In this document: positions 10,083 to 24,100 of the stretch, piece after piece
Layout: every line of letters starts with the position of its first letter
Position numbering within the stretch: the first letter of the stretch is position 1
DNA from: Albula goreensis
Taxonomy: Eukaryota; Chordata; Actinopteri; Albuliformes; Albulidae
Reading direction: 5' to 3'
DNA: 64,000 nt
Assembly (NCBI GenBank): GCA_022829145.1
Contig: CM040744.1
Location: 1,206,001-1,270,000 of the forward strand
The notes under the pieces: generated by a model
The model's input: only the letters and a program-made list of their open reading frames with translations
What the model was told of the DNA's origin: nothing
Databases searched by the model: none
Position numbers and translations under genes: made by a program

Positions 10083-10427
10083 TCTTGGCGTAGGTGAAAC
10101 TTAGCCTCTGTTGTGCCCAGAGGAGCAGTGGGAGAAGTTATTTGCTCTCCGCCGCGGATTGTGAGGTATTCGCTGTCTCCGTGGGATTCCAGGCCGGCTC
10201 TTTTGTCAGAGTTTTTACAGCGGTACAGGAAGTCCTCCCAAACCACCTGGCTGAGGCCAAGGAAAAGGGGTGGGGCTGAGGCCAGGGGTCAAAGGTCGAG
10301 TGTTTCCTCTGGCACTTGAGCAGTCTCCGCCTCAGCGACCAAAATCCCCATCTTCCAATCAGAGCCCTGTTTTGTGGTACACACCCTCCCCCATTTTATG
10401 TGGCGAGGGCTAGTCTCAGCTCTCTGA

Positions 10428-10481
10428 TAAAGCTATTAGAAAGCAAGTATGAATTAAAGCTATTAGAAAGCAAGTATGAAT
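10428..10481. repeat. Perfect 27-bp tandem duplication
   Basis: Two identical adjacent copies (10428-10454 and 10455-10481) begin TAAAGCTATTAGAAAGCAAG. The lack of any difference implies a very recent slippage or duplication event. Confidence 0.97.
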
Positions 10482-11628
10482 TGTTTTGGCATAAGCTGCC
10501 CAACTGGCCCTCCGGTTTCTGGGGTAAATAAATGAATAACAGCAAACCGAAATGGCGAGCATAGCCTCTAATGTGTTAAGGACGTTTATGTTTTTTGTAT
10601 GTGTGTACAGTAAATGTGAAAGAGTTTTCACTTGAACTAAAACCAGCTCTTGCTGTGTTTAAGAGCTTGTTATGGTGTCAGCACTTAGCAGTGGCTGGCT
10701 TATACACTACAGGCATTTAATGTGTGCTCATTTAGAGGTCTTAAGTGAATCTTGCGTATGTCGAAGACAAAACCGTACAACCAAGTCGGTCAGTTTAGAA
10801 GTAACATAACATATGGCGCAGTATATCTTCTAAGCTGGCTGCAGCACATTAAGGTAATCATTTTTGTCTTTTTTTTTCCCCAATATGTGATCTAAAGTAT
10901 GTCAGTTTGAGGGGACTGCGGTTTTTTAAGGTCAAGGTTGAGACAAAACAACAGGAAAACTGGTCGGTGTTTCATTCTCATACACTCTCTCTGGCTTTTA
11001 CTCTCATGGTCTTTCTGCGGTCTTTCTACCTTCCTTGTTGTCTGTCTCTCAGTCCCTCTCTCTCTGCTATCTTGTACTTCTGTCCGTGTAAAAAGAAGCC
11101 CAGTCTTGACAGTGAAACTGACAGAATGAAGGATTTTGTCTTTGTGTATTTGGCAAAAAAGCACTTTGTGTCAGTACAACAGTCTCTCCGGGGTTTATCT
11201 GTTGTTTGTTTTGTTTTTTTGTTTTACTAGGCTTTTTTTTTGTGGCAGTAGACTCAGGTCACGGCATGTCGCAAGGAATATATGTGAATGGGGTACAGTC
11301 TCACCCTCACACACAACACACACACATTTTACCTCCCACGCACTTGAATCTTTCTCCCTCACGTTTAACTGCAGCACTGCCAGATTTTACCCCATTAAAT
11401 ATTGAAGAATTTTCTAGAAATTCCTCCTAAACCTTCTTATAAAATCCCCCGTTTGTTATTGGATCCAGTTTTTTTTTGTCTCATTTTGCAGGATAAAATC
11501 CACTTAATCTGGCAACTCTGCACACCTGCTCTCTATCTTTTCATGGCCAAACATGGTGCTCTGTAAGGTGTCTGTCCTTGAATGATCCAGAAATATTTGC
11601 GGTTGAACACTCCCCCCACACATTTCCT

Positions 11629-11631
<3 letters not shown>

Positions 11632-11669
<38 letters not shown>
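11632..11669. repeat. (CA)n microsatellite
   Basis: There are about 19 uninterrupted CA dinucleotides. Confidence 0.98.
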
Positions 11670-11671
<2 letters not shown>

Positions 11672-14600
11672 TGCACACACTCCACTGTCCAGCCCCACCC
11701 AATCATTGAATAATTCATTCACCAACAGTTTAGTAACGGAGAAAAGATTTGGCCCCACCCTCCTTTGATGTCTGCTGTCATGTCTTTAGAGGTTAGCCGA
11801 TGGAAAGTGCACAGGAATCTCTTTGAGGTCCCCACAGTGTGATACCGTTTGACATCGCCTCTCACACTCATTTTTCTTCTCTTCACCCCTGTGGCAATTT
11901 TTTCTCTCTTGGTTTTTTTTTTTTTCTCTCCCCTTCTTTTTCTAGTTACTGTTCTGATATAACCGACACATCTTTCTTTATCACTCTGACCTGAACGAAC
12001 ATCAACACAAAACTTGATGGGTGCTGGTCGTGATTTGGGGGAGGTGCAACGTATAACTTGAAAGACGCTTTGATGAAGCATCGGTGACCCTACACAAGCA
12101 CCTCATAACATGCTCATAACCCTCCGTAGGCCTCCCAGTGCTCAACGTAGGCGTTCGTGGGCATTTTGTAACGCTAATTGCCTCCAACAGCATTTTAGCC
12201 CCCGCTGTCATGAACACTTAATGGAGCCGATATGAAGGATTATGAAGTGTTGAGTCTGTTTTGCTGCCTGTCTCATTCTATGTGTGTCTCCCAGCCTAGG
12301 CTGTCCACTCCAAGATTTATGTTGCATCCAAGCTTCTAAATAGTGGGAAATGATCAAGGTATTTACTGTTGGTTTTTTTTTTTTTCCTCTTTTCTTTACA
12401 TAGGCCTTTTTTGTACTTTATCAGTGCAACATCCTACCATTAGTTCTTAAGACCATAGCCATGTGCGCGTTTGGCTTCCCGAGGCCAAATGGCCACTCAA
12501 ATGACCGCCACATCTCTGCAGCGTGCAGTCCGAGCTGCGCAGCTGCTGTGTCAAATGAGTTACTCCTCCCGCACCGCTGCGGGCGCCAGATTGGCCAGCC
12601 GGAGGCGCCCGCGCACATGCAAGAAAACTGAGCTACGTGCTTTAGCACTATAGCATGGCAGAGGGTCTCGAGGGCTGCAGCGCCTGCAGGGTTTTGCACG
12701 CTGCACTTCCTGATTTTACTCATTTGCAGAACTCCTGGTCCAAGGAGGTAAAGTAAATAGCGGTATCAGTTGATATGGGGTGTGGAACTTGAGTTAAAAA
12801 GGCCTGGAGCTCTTCCATTTATTCACTACTTTGTAGGTATGCCAAATACGGCGTTACCACAGTTTGCATCGGGCACCAGGCCTGGGAGTGTCTTGCTACA
12901 CTTAAAAACCGATATTGTATCAGAACCTGCACCACAAAGCAGATTTAGCAGCCCTTGATGTTGTTTTTCCTTGTGAACGAAATGAAAGAATCTGAATGGG
13001 TGTGTGCACCTATAAAAATGCCAAGGTGGTATTTTCCAGTCATTTAAAGTAATTGAAACAAATTAGCAATGCAAATTTGTGTTCAGTTTAATTGAAAATA
13101 ATTCATTAGAAGTCCCATTAACTTTAGATTCAGAACAATTAAGTGAAGAGCTAATTTTTTTTTTTTTTAAAAGACCGTTACCCCAAACTTTTATGGGGAA
13201 GATATACTCAAAAATATTCTTTTTCTGAAACAGAAATGCGCACCCTGTTCCCTAATAGTAATTTCTGTCAGTGTAATTTCCGTAATTTCACACAGAGGGG
13301 GTTTGATGAGTAATTGTTTAACACGGATCAGTATTCAGTATCTCCGTCAGACCTCATTTGAGAAACCCGACCGGGCTGCTACCAAACAGGCGTGGCCCTA
13401 AAAGACAAGGGCGTACGTGGATGTGAGCGCAGTGTTTGGGGTTTGTTCATTAACCCAGCTAAAAATTTATCCGGAATGTCAGGTCACACAAACTTTTGGG
13501 ACGATTCGATATCTAAGAGCAGAAGTTGGTGTGGAACCCCGGAGCAGATTTGGTCTCCGTCTCCAATCTGTGTCCCCAGCCCCCATGGTGACCAGGTTTG
13601 AGAATCTCACAAATGTCAGCTCAAATCGGCTCTCAGTTTTGACCTTAAGAAGAGGTCGTTCACAAACAAGGCAGTCTTATGGAGCCCATTCATTCGCATG
13701 CAGCTCACTCTGCCGACAGCGCAAGCTCAGGCGACTCTTACCGCCTTTTATTCCTCTCCTCCTTTTCCTGAGGGCTTCCACATAAAACACACTAATACGC
13801 TGTTTTCTGCTTCGTTTAGAAGACATAGCTATATAATAATTAAAACCAGTTTGATTTCTATTTTTTAGTGTGTCCAGGAAATATTTTGAGTGTTTTATTT
13901 TGGATTCTTTTTATTTTATTTTTGTACCAGGTTGTCTCCAGGTGTAATTGAATTCTGTTGAACAAAAAGCCACTTTCTGAAAGTTGTTATCTGTTGAATT
14001 AACGCAAGCATATCCCGCTAACAGCCATCGAGAAGCCAGGATGTTTTCAAGCATACCATAGATACAGAATACATGTTGTCCTAAAATATAATATAAACAG
14101 TAAATCTATGCAGAAAACTTCCTTTTATGAAGGTTCAATGAGCTTTTAAAAAGATGTAGCTTCAGTGTTTTATTTTATTTTTTATTTTTATTTTTTTTTT
14201 TTTTTTTTGGGTTTTTTTTTTGGTAGACTTGTCATAGCTTTTATTTATTGTTCAGATCTAGTGTAGGAATAATGCGGAAGTCTGGTGTTCTCATCTGCAA
14301 CATCTCATCTGTAATTAATTTTTGTATTTATTTATAGAGTAATAAATTTTAAGACCCGTTTTCATCTTTACAGTTTGTCAAAATACCAGCTGCTTAACAA
14401 GTGAAATAAAGCTCTTCTTGAGTAAGGGGTGTGTTCTCTTTCCTGTGTCTGAGTTTCTTAGAGGTCGTTCAGCCATTCTCCATCCCTTTCTACTTCTTTC
14501 TTTTCTCCCCTTCTCTCCATCTTCATTCTCCTCTCTTTTTCTCCCTGTGCTCCTCACCCTCTCTTTGTATCCTGTGTCATTCCCTCCCGCCATTGAAATC

Positions 14601-15781
14601 TACCCCTGAAGACTGACCGTAAGCGTCATTTCATTCCTGCTGCATCTCAAAACTTTGGATACAATTACCATTTCTGCAATATTTGTTGTCACCCTGATTT
14701 GTTTCCGTGTGTAATTCAAATGTAGCGCTACCAATCCTTCGTCCTGCAACACCGAAACCTGATACGGTGTAAAATATTGTGTGTCCGTACTGTAGATATG
14801 ACGGACAGATATTAAGATGGATAGATCGTATCAATATGGAATTTGCATCAGGATCAGGGGTGTTATTTCCATTAGTATCCAGTAGGGGTCATCAGTGTTC
14901 CCATCCCATCTTCTGTGAGCTGTTTTTTTTCTTTTTTACTCAGGCAGGTTCCTCCTCTTAACTGCAGAGAGAAGATTCTGTTCCACATCACACGGAGGGA
15001 AACAGAATCGCATCCACTAGTTATTTGGGAAAAACTGAATGACTCTTAAGGGTCATTTAAATCAGTAATTAGCTCTGGTTTTCAATCATTTTGTAGCTTC
15101 GTTTAAATTATTACTTTTTATAGTGCATTATGGTGTCATTACGTACGATGAACACACGTTTGGGATTGACAAAAGTACTGGGGAAAATCATTCCTCTCAA
15201 TCACATGTATTTTGATTTTGAAAAAAAAATCTTGATAACATTTTAATTCTGAAAATAAATCAAAGTGAGCAAGATGACAAACACGGCAGGAATATTTTGC
15301 AGGCACCGAGAGGCAAATTGAGTTTAAATCCACATAAAAAATAAAAGTAAATCCCTGGTGTAAAGCTGAATGCTAAACGCATTAGTCTTTCTGCCCTTGC
15401 TTTCAGTTTGTGCAAGAGTTGTTCTCCAGTTTTGGCTGTGTCAGCAACACGAGCCCTGATCAGTTCCCCAGTTAAGTTCCTCTTTTTCGACCGTTTGAAC
15501 GAAACATAGGGCAACACACTTGAAAAGGACGTTAAAAACACCATCAAAATCATGTACATTTTTTTTCTTCAGACCTTTATAACAAAAGGATGTGGAAAGC
15601 AGTCGTATGGTGTTTAAACACGAAACAACATCAAAAGTGCATTGTAATGTAAAATAAAAATGCAGGGATAAGATTTGTAGAATTGGCTTGTGTGGATGCC
15701 CTTGTTTGTTTGTTGGACACGATTGATTCCCCTCGGTTTTAAAGATGCTTTTCGCATTGTTTGTAATCTTGCTCTGATGTC

Positions 15782-15912
15782 ACGGTGTGGAGGGAGGGGC
15801 CGTGTGCTTCGCAGACCGACAGCTGCCGGAGAACCAGGGAAGATGGTGGAGTCGCTAAGGGCGAACTGGACCCAGGGGTTGTCGATTGAAACAAGGAGCT
15901 AATGATACACAG
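15782..15912 (+). other. Candidate non-coding first exon with GTAAGA donor
   Basis: A GC-rich segment ends GATACACAG|GTAAGAGA, an almost ideal splice donor, with a short upstream ORF (ATG at 15843, 19 codons, stop TAA before the donor). The 5' boundary is a guess. It may be an untranslated first exon of the gene downstream of ptar1. Without transcript data it remains a candidate. Confidence 0.3.
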
Positions 15913-18026
15913 GTAAGAGATGGGTGCCGTTTTTAATCTAGTCCCTGAGGCGGATGATCGTATCATCGTGTCATTTAACTGACAAGGCAACGCACAGCTA
16001 TGATAACTTACGATTGAAGACCCGTTCTGTCTTATCCTGGCGAGTGCAGCGTTTTGCCATATATTGAAAATTCCGCTTGGACTGGCCATTTGTGGCACAA
16101 GGCTTGCAGCCGCGCTGCGTTGATTGCAACAACTACTTTTATCAGTAATAAGCAAGTTCATCTGCAGTATTGAACTAGGGCTAAACGCATGAAACAAAGA
16201 ACTGTCCGGGTGGTCTTTTGCCAAATGTGAGAGGGGATAGAGAATTGCGTACGCCCACATTTGTTTCATATGTGTCCAGTACGCACTACAGATGAAAAAC
16301 TGGTAAGTGTATTTTGTATTGCTGAAAGTATCACGGGGCAGTCAGTTTGGCTTGTAACAAGTCATTTATTTGAGGACAGGATGTATCGGCTGTTCACCGA
16401 GTTCAAATAGGGCGGAGTTATTCCCTTCACAACCACATAAGATACGGCTCATGATAACAGCGAAACGACACGGTTATCTCTTGCAGACGTTGTGTTTTTA
16501 GTGTGACGATGATGTGGACAATGCTATTTGCTACTTCTCTCAGTTTAAAAAAGATTCTCCCAGACTGAATATCAGTTTAGTTCTGGCAAAAACCAAAACG
16601 CAGTCTCTCGAACTTGGTATGATAAGCGGGTGTGTGGGGAAGCGAAATTAATTAGCTACACGGGATGCGATAAGCCGCAAGCAACAGATCAACTGATTTT
16701 TTTCTGAGGCTGGTCCAGTGTTAAGATATGCAGCTTGACTCTGTAACAAGTGACCATTCATTGCGATGCGTTTGTTTTGTGGGCCGGCTGTCATTGCCGC
16801 AGCTGCCTCAACGATCCACGGGGACCGGGTCTTGTGTTTTTGCCAAATAGTGCCCTGACTACAGTATATATGCGCCGTTGAATGGCGGCTGCAGCGTACG
16901 CTTGCGCTGTAGGCATCCTGGACCAACCTTCCTGCCAAATACTCGTCCCAGCTGAAGCTTGTGGTGTGTCCCCGATGATGTGCAGGTGAAAAAAACCTAA
17001 ATGGCAGTTTGTCACAGATGCAAAAAGGCTTGGAAGAGGACGTTTCAGGTAAAGCCGTTGTGGCAAATCTTAACCGTTATCAGCAACGCAGGTCGTTTTC
17101 TCTGAGAATTAGGGTTGTTTTTTTTAGTTTCAGTCTCGGTTTTCTCCACCTCCTGCAACACTGCACCTTTTTTTCCCTTAGATTAATGATGTTAACGTAC
17201 CTGGTGGACAGCTGCGGACCAAAACCGAAACGGGTCCCCTGGTTGTGTGTTTGGCATTGATTTCCTACGACACAAGCCCCGGTTTGGATCAGAAACGCGT
17301 GAAAACATACGGGTAGAGAGACGGAGCGTTGTAAGCCTTCTGTGTATCGAATTAGCTTGTGCAGTTCTCATCACAGCGCGCTTGTGATAGATTTGTTTAC
17401 ACTGTCTAGGTTTGGCGCAGTACAGTGAGCAGTCAGCACCGAACAGGTGGCGGGGCTGGAAGACATAGGTAAAAACAAGCCTGCGGTTTTTGACCCGCCT
17501 AATGCAAATAGGTTCGTGAGTGTTTCATTTTATCAGCATTCCAGTCGATCGTGGGAGGTGACTGAATCTGTCGAGTGTGCAATTTTAATGCAGACTGGGG
17601 CGGATTTTGTGTGATGCTGTTTTTGATTCAGTCGCAGATATTTATGGGTCACTACGAATATTATGCCGCAACGAGCATTGAGTGTCAAACACTAACAGTG
17701 TACTACAGCTTTGACACTGAAACACAGCCGTGATTCTTCATGCAAGAGATTACATCATTAATTGTTGTGTCATTCTGTTTCATGTAAAACCTATAATAGC
17801 CTATGAGCATCACCTGTTCTAAGTTAGGTGCTGTTATCTGCCAAATTATGTGAAACATATGCCTGTTCTGCATCCGTCCCAACTGCTGTGTGGTTTGAAA
17901 AAAGAGGGATACATCAGCAAACTTAAGTGTGTGTAGCCCCGTGGCGTGTGGCGACCCCAAGAGGGGCCCAAAGGGATCATGGGATTGGACCTAATGGCAC
18001 CTGCGCTGCATCTGGAATGGGGCGAC

Positions 18027-18040
18027 GTTGTCATAGAGAC
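18027..18040 (+). promoter_or_regulatory. RFX X-box-like site
   Basis: GTTGTCATAGAGAC resembles the palindromic RFX X-box (GTTGCCATGGAAAC) with three differences. It sits in a CpG-rich block between 17930 and 18110. Confidence 0.3.
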
Positions 18041-19547
18041 GGTTTATCACCTGGGATCGCTGCGCTCGCGCTGACGCGCCCGAGATGGCTTTGTTATCGT
18101 CTTCGGGCGTGCACGGTTTGGGCCTTTTTGGCCTGTAGTCCCTCTTGAAATTCCCGATAAGACTAATGGACATTCGGCAGTCGTAGCTAACACACTTTAG
18201 AAATCCAGGGGGGGAGACTTTTTGTAACGGTGCATTTTCAGTAGCGTGTAGATTGTATTCTAAAATGTTATTTTCTGATGGTGTGCATTTCAGTTTTGAA
18301 ATAATGTCATATCTCAGAAATTCAAAAGGTTAATTGAGTAACACTGCCCAGTTTTGGTTATATGATCATTGGTATATTTATAGCAGAACTGTAAATGCAT
18401 AAAAGAAATCAATTATATTTCCAGTGCAAGATTATTTTGAATTGAGGTAGAAATGTTGGAGATTAAAGCATTTAATGGATTCCTTATTGCATTAAAAATA
18501 CATTTTTTATAATGCATAAGGCTATTGTTCTGTGGAGTTAAAATATATTATTATAGCAATAACATACTTATCATGCTGCGTTTTCCCCGACTTTAAGAGC
18601 TATTCTTGAATATCCGTCTTTTTGCAGTGTAGACTAATTCACTTTGACCAAACCAGCATTTTGCAGCTCTTTCTGGGATTGCTATTGATACAGGGCAGCG
18701 TACACACGGAAGATCAGGAAAGTGCTGGTTGGTGGATCTGTCTGCTTATTTCAAAGTGAATTAAAAGCTTAATTAGTGACTTAAGGCTGTGTTGTCTAGC
18801 AAAGTGGCAAAGAAAAGGTGCTGGAAAAAAGAGTGTTATGGAGGTGTGCCTGTATCCTTTGATGAAGCTTGCAGTCCAGCCGCACGGGAAAACGGCGAGC
18901 GGACAGCGTGGTCTAACGAGCGATGGAGTATAGAGATGATCTACAGCAGCATCAGTGAGTGTGGAGGCTTAGATGGATCATGTGACGAAAGTGGGGAGGG
19001 GGCGGGGTTAAAACCGACGCTGTTGAAGGAAAGGCTCGACACACAGTGTCTGTGTATGCATGCAGAATTATTCAAAACGGAGAGAAGGATGTAGGAGATC
19101 TGGAGTTTGGGGGGCTTTCAAGGGAATGTGCATTTGCTCTGTGTGATGATTAGGTGTTTGTGTGTGTGTGTGTGGAGGGGGAGACTTGAGGAGGGGAGAG
19201 AGTCCCTGTGACACATTCCCCACTGAGCAAAAGGAATATGAGCATGGATTTTTGCCTCTCCACCTGTGTGCAGGCCCAGCACGCTGTGATTTACTCTGTG
19301 CAGGTATGCAGATGCAGATTTTGTATTTTTTTTTTTTTGGGGGGGTTCTTCCCACCCAAGCTCAGCCAAACTGTTTAGACCACAGCAGTGAGTTGTGCTG
19401 ACTGACTGAGAAATGGACTGCCTTGACAGTTGACAACCAGCCCTTGTTTCTTTCCCCACCGCTAAATGCACTATAAGTTCCAAGCTGGTATCACAGGATG
19501 TTGAAGTTAGTTACACTCTTACTTCGTGCATTGCGAGGAGCCCGGCT

Positions 19548-19582
19548 CACCAGCAGTGGCCGCTAGAGAGCGCCGTGCCCGA
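19548..19582 (-). repeat. Dispersed repeat core, copy 2 (inverted)
   Basis: Read on the minus strand it gives GCGCTCTCTAGCGGCCACTG then CTGG, matching the core of the repeats at 8691 and 33680. A GTTCGAGATCC B-box-like string on the same strand at about 19687-19697 hints at a Pol III-derived element, but this is weak. Confidence 0.45.
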
Positions 19583-20712
19583 TAAGCTTAGCTGGGGCTT
19601 ACCCCCTACCGTCCTCTGGCAAGGCTGAGACGATCGGCACCATGCAAACGCGGACCTCTGGCCATTTCCAGTTATGGTATGGCTGGATCTCGAACACCCA
19701 GTCACAGGGCTCACTTCTGCTTCCCGAAAAACCGTCTTTACTCCGTGAACCACCTCAGGGACCCCAATTTAGATTCTTAAAACCCCCATCCCCGACTACC
19801 CCTCCACCCCCTAGCATAACCTGGGATAGCTTGCCTACCCAGACACTGCTTCTGTAAGTTAGATTGCCAATTATTTGTACAAGGGTCATTTTAATATGAT
19901 GTATCCAGGTAAGCCACTGGCAGAGAAATCCTCCTCACCAAAAAGTCACATTTTCCGGAAATTATATGTACTTAATTACATTGCCTTACATTGTATAAAA
20001 CAAGTTTCAGTCTAACACTGTTTTGAATAAACTTCATTAGTGTCAGCCCTGAAACATCAGTGATGCTGACGAAGCAGAGATAGTGACACAAACTTTCTGT
20101 TCTTGTGTCAAATTAAAAATATAGCAAAAAGGTGTTATTTTTAATCTTATCGATGACATGTGAGATATATGCCTTTATTCATTTTGAGTGGCTAAATGTT
20201 TTTTTTTTAGTGTGAAATAGCCTGTTCTATGCAATGTGTCTGGCTGTTTTCCAGTTGCGGTTTGCTTCACAGTACTGAAACCACAGAATTAGAGGAAGGT
20301 GTGGCTTTGCCTCTACTTTTTAAAAGCATAAGAAGTTTTACACCACAGGGGTGAAAGTCATTATCGTGTGTTGTTACATCATTATAACCATGTTATTATT
20401 AGTGAGTACCCTCCATTTTATCCTGTGGATTTAGCATTTAAGTAATTTTTTTCTTTAAATATAAACCTCCACAAGAACACACAAAAACCAAGACGAGGTG
20501 ACACATCTGTAGCTGTTTTCATGTGAAATTCTTCCTTGAGAGACAACGGAGCTGGTGAATTTTCCGAGCTGTCCTTTACGCTGAAGTGAATCACACACGG
20601 CAAGTTATTTTTGGGGGAAGGTGTTGTTCCCTGATGGCGAGGGGAACATGGCTGCTGGGATGAGTCATTTCACACAGAGATGGGCGTCACGCACCCCCCA
20701 GGGACTGCTTGC

Positions 20713-20740
20713 GGGGTGTGGGGGGGGGCTTTGGGGAGGG
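20713..20740 (+). repeat. G-quadruplex-type G tract
   Basis: Runs of G4, G9, G4 and G3 occur within 28 bp, separated by TGT, CTTT and A. Confidence 0.75.
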
Positions 20741-20819
20741 ACAGGACCCCAAAGTGACAGGGTTAGGGTACTTGATTGGTCCCATCATATGTCAGCGAGA
20801 TAGAAATATTGCATGCATG

Positions 20820-20985
20820 GGTGTATGAGAATGAGTGTTTGTGTGAGTGACCATGTGTATGTGTGAGTGAGTGTGTGTGGTGTGTATGTCTGTGTATGTG
20901 TGAGAGTGAGTGTATAAGACTGTGTGTGTGTGTGTGTGTGTGTGAGTGTGTGTGAGTGTGAGAGTGAGTGTGTAAGACAGTGACT

Positions 20986-21029
<44 letters not shown>

Positions 21030-21124
21030 TAGTGAGTGTGTGTGTATGGCTGTGTATAAGTGAGAGTGAGTGAATGTGTGTGACAGAGAGTGAGTATATG
21101 TGTTTGTGTGTCTCTCTCTCTCTT
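20820..21124. repeat. Compound TG/GA/GAGTGA cryptic simple repeat
   Basis: About 300 bp of alternating purine-pyrimidine TG runs interspersed with GAGTGAGTG and (GA)n, ending in (TC)n. The long antisense open frames of Thr/His/Leu/Ser here are artefacts of the repeat. Confidence 0.95.
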
Positions 21125-24100
21125 TGAATTAAATACACTGCAGCAGTTGCAGGATGAGAAGGTTAAAAAACCATCTCTGGAGAAAATGCAAATGGCATCC
21201 TCTCTTGGCAGGGGGAAGCATTTTTCCCTGCTAATGAAAGGACAAGCCACAGCCTGCTACTGACCCAGCCCGCTGCAGCAGTTCCACCTCACCCAAACCC
21301 CCCCCAACCCCCCACGCCCTCACTTCCTGTTGATATCAGTGTTTTGTCTTCCATATCATACTGATTGGGCATTGTTTTACACTGAGCAGACTTGGCCTTC
21401 AGTGTATATTAATTTGCTGAATTTTGTATCTCATTCATAGCAACACCATTTTCTTTTAAAGTCTGTCTCGGTCTAATTTTTGCCATCATTTTTACCCTCG
21501 AAAAAGGTTGATAATTAAATTAAACTCAGCTGAGTTGTTTGCAAGGACAAAATGTGCTCCTTCAGAATTTAAACATGGCCTTATCAAAGCTGATGTCATC
21601 CTTTGCAAGTTGCTGTGTATAGCCAAGGCCAGCTGATATTAAAATTCAATCATACTTTTAAAATAACTGCCAAATCTCAGTTAATAAAGACAGCTTAATT
21701 TAATACACAGTGGTAACCCGGTTCCAAAATAAAATGCATGCGAGAAAAAAGTTGACTGCAGATGTTTTGGGTCAATAGACCCTCCGCAGTGCATTTTCTT
21801 TTCAGTATGCAGTCACCGCGCCGTGTTAAAACGGTTTTTAATGAGCGCATGAATTTTTTTCTGGGCCTGGTACCATTTGCATGCATGAGGTGCAACAGCC
21901 GGGAGGTGAATCAATAGGGACCTACGATTTGCAGGCAGTGCGTGCGGCCGCGGTGTCTGTCGGAGGAAAACAAATCTCTCCTCTCCTCCTCATCCTCAGT
22001 CACAGGTTGTTTAGCCGTAAAGCGCCGGGGGGGTGATGTTGACAGAAGCAATTTAATGTCTGCGCCCACCCTCCTGAGGTTTCCACAGCGGTTTAATGAA
22101 GACTCCAATATAGAACACATTTATTACTTTGATTAACCTTCAAGACATAGTAATAACAATGAAAATATCAAAAACAATAATATCAGTAAAAAAAGGAACA
22201 ATAGCAACAGTAAATACTACTTATGTATTCTTATTGGTGTTTATTAATAATAATACCAACAACAATAATACAGTGATAAGAAATTAAACAAATGACAATC
22301 GTGATCATAAACGAGAACAAGAAGCAGAAGAATCATTGTTATCATATATTATAACTGTCAACATTTTGTTATGTCATTGCCTCGGATAAGATCATAGGCT
22401 GAAATCTTGCAAATGGAAGAGGGAACTGTGGGCAAGATTGAGTTTTATTTACTTTTTGTTGAGCCTGCCTGCTTTTGTTTTCAGATGATCCTCAAACAGG
22501 GATTGTTTAACCTGTGGTATGTAGATTAGCCAATATCCGGTGTCTGCATGGCAGAAAACCTGTCTCCAAAAAAAACAACTAGGCCATCTGCTATTTTATT
22601 AAAGCTGGATTTGTTTGGTCCAGAAAAGTTTCCATGAGTCGTCATTTATTATAGGAGAACCACCAGAGAAATGTTCTGCTCTGAACAGCTGCTTAAAATT
22701 GTAGTCTTGTCCACACAAGAATATGATTGGTCAGAAGTTGTGATTGACCATTGATTATTAGCAATGGACATCCCTGACCTCGGGTGGCGCTGTGGCACAG
22801 CAGAGACAGGTATTTGTCAGTCAGAGTTATGATGTCATAATTAATGAGCCGGACAATTGAGGATACTTCAATCATAATAAGTCTTTCTCATTGAGGAATC
22901 GGACAAGTATGGCAGAGTGAGATATTAGCACCTTAAAGGCTAATTCTCCAAATTCAGCAAGTCATTGAAATGTTAGTCTGAGACCTGAGTGCAGTTGCAC
23001 CGGCAAAGAACAGTAATATCAGAAATGAGGTATTATGGGTAGGTAATAAAATAAGATGGATTGGGTGTGCCCGTTGAGATGAATGGACAAATTCATTTTT
23101 GCAGAGGGGGCGGCCATTTTGGAGTGGTTCAGTTGAATCTGGGTTAAAGCATTAAGTGACGGGGCTGTTGGTCAGGCCCCAGACTATGTAAGAGATGTGA
23201 TTGCAGGACCTACTTGGCCATTTGCAATGTAAAATAGGCCAGGAATAAGATTTGCTGGAGCAGAAAAATCATATTACTTTGGTCATTATTTTGGTACCAA
23301 GCGGCTAGCTCGGCTGGCTAAAAAAGATTTATTGCATGCACATTGCGTTAGAAAGTAAGAGAATTTTTTCTTACATCAAAAATGTAAAAGTAAAACCAAC
23401 AATAATGACCCAATGATAAAAAAAACAATCAAACAGGAGTGTTTTTTTGTACATGTCCAGTGATTGGTTCACAGTCAGTGACTGACAGCTGACATCATGT
23501 GGTGGCCCCGCCCATTATATGGCCATATGTTAGACTGCGTCTTAACACTTAAGTTTCCTCCCAGTTTACAGTCAGGATCTATGGAGCTTAGAGGTGCCTA
23601 AAGTCAATATATACTTGTGATATATACTTGTATACCCTGATGCCTGCTGCCACACCAGACTCTCATCTGTTTTCAAATTTTCTCTTAAGCAGCCTGGAGG
23701 AGCTATAGTTGACCTGCGCATAGATCTATAGCACTTGCACATTTATATATTTATTTCACTCAAAACAGTTTAAAATGTAGAACGGAACATTAACTGAAAT
23801 TTACATTAATTTTCATAAATGACATATCTATCTGGGAAACCTTGATCCATTTGAAGCAGTGCAATAAAGTTAATGAAGCCTCACTTTCAGGCTTCATTGA
23901 ATCAATTAAGCTTCTCATACTGACTTATTTCTTTCCTTTCTTAATGAATCCCACCATCCTCCCTCTTCTGCATTTAATCTGCCCGGCCATGTTACTTTTT
24001 ATATGATGGCTGCATAAAAGTGACGTTCAGTATCGATGTGAATTGGATGGGTGGGCGCCAGTGGTGAATAGGGCAGTCTCACTGGCAGTGCCAGGCTGGT

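Larger units (their letters stand above)
7446..15689. other. Intergenic, no gene recognised
   Basis: This is AT-rich non-coding sequence with poly-T tracts (14190-14222) and pyrimidine-rich runs (14490-14570). Specific items within it are listed separately: a dispersed repeat at 8656, a G tract at 10046, a 27-bp duplication at 10428 and a CA array at 11632. A local CpG-rich patch lies at 12460-12680 with GGGCGCC/GGCGCCC inverted arms. Open frames are short and show no domain or splice context. Confidence 0.7.
15690..18180 (+). promoter_or_regulatory. CpG-rich zone, candidate promoter region (possibly apba1)
   Basis: CpG dinucleotides are visibly denser here than in the flanks (for example 15780-16130, 16400-16920, 17200-17560, 17930-18110), and there are few repeats. 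The zone contains a candidate 5' exon with a strong donor at 15913, a CAGGTGGCG CTCF-like core at 17444, and an RFX X-box-like site at 18027. PTAR1 and APBA1 are tandem neighbours in tetrapods, so this could be the downstream gene's 5' end. The 176-residue open frame on the opposite strand (15739-16269) has no recognisable domain and I regard it as chance. Synteny is inference; the CpG density is judged by eye. Confidence 0.4.

Noticed and set aside
15739..16269. 176-codon antisense open frame in the CpG-rich zone
   Set aside because: No recognisable domain, no codon periodicity that I can see, and no splice partner. Long chance frames are expected in GC-richer DNA.
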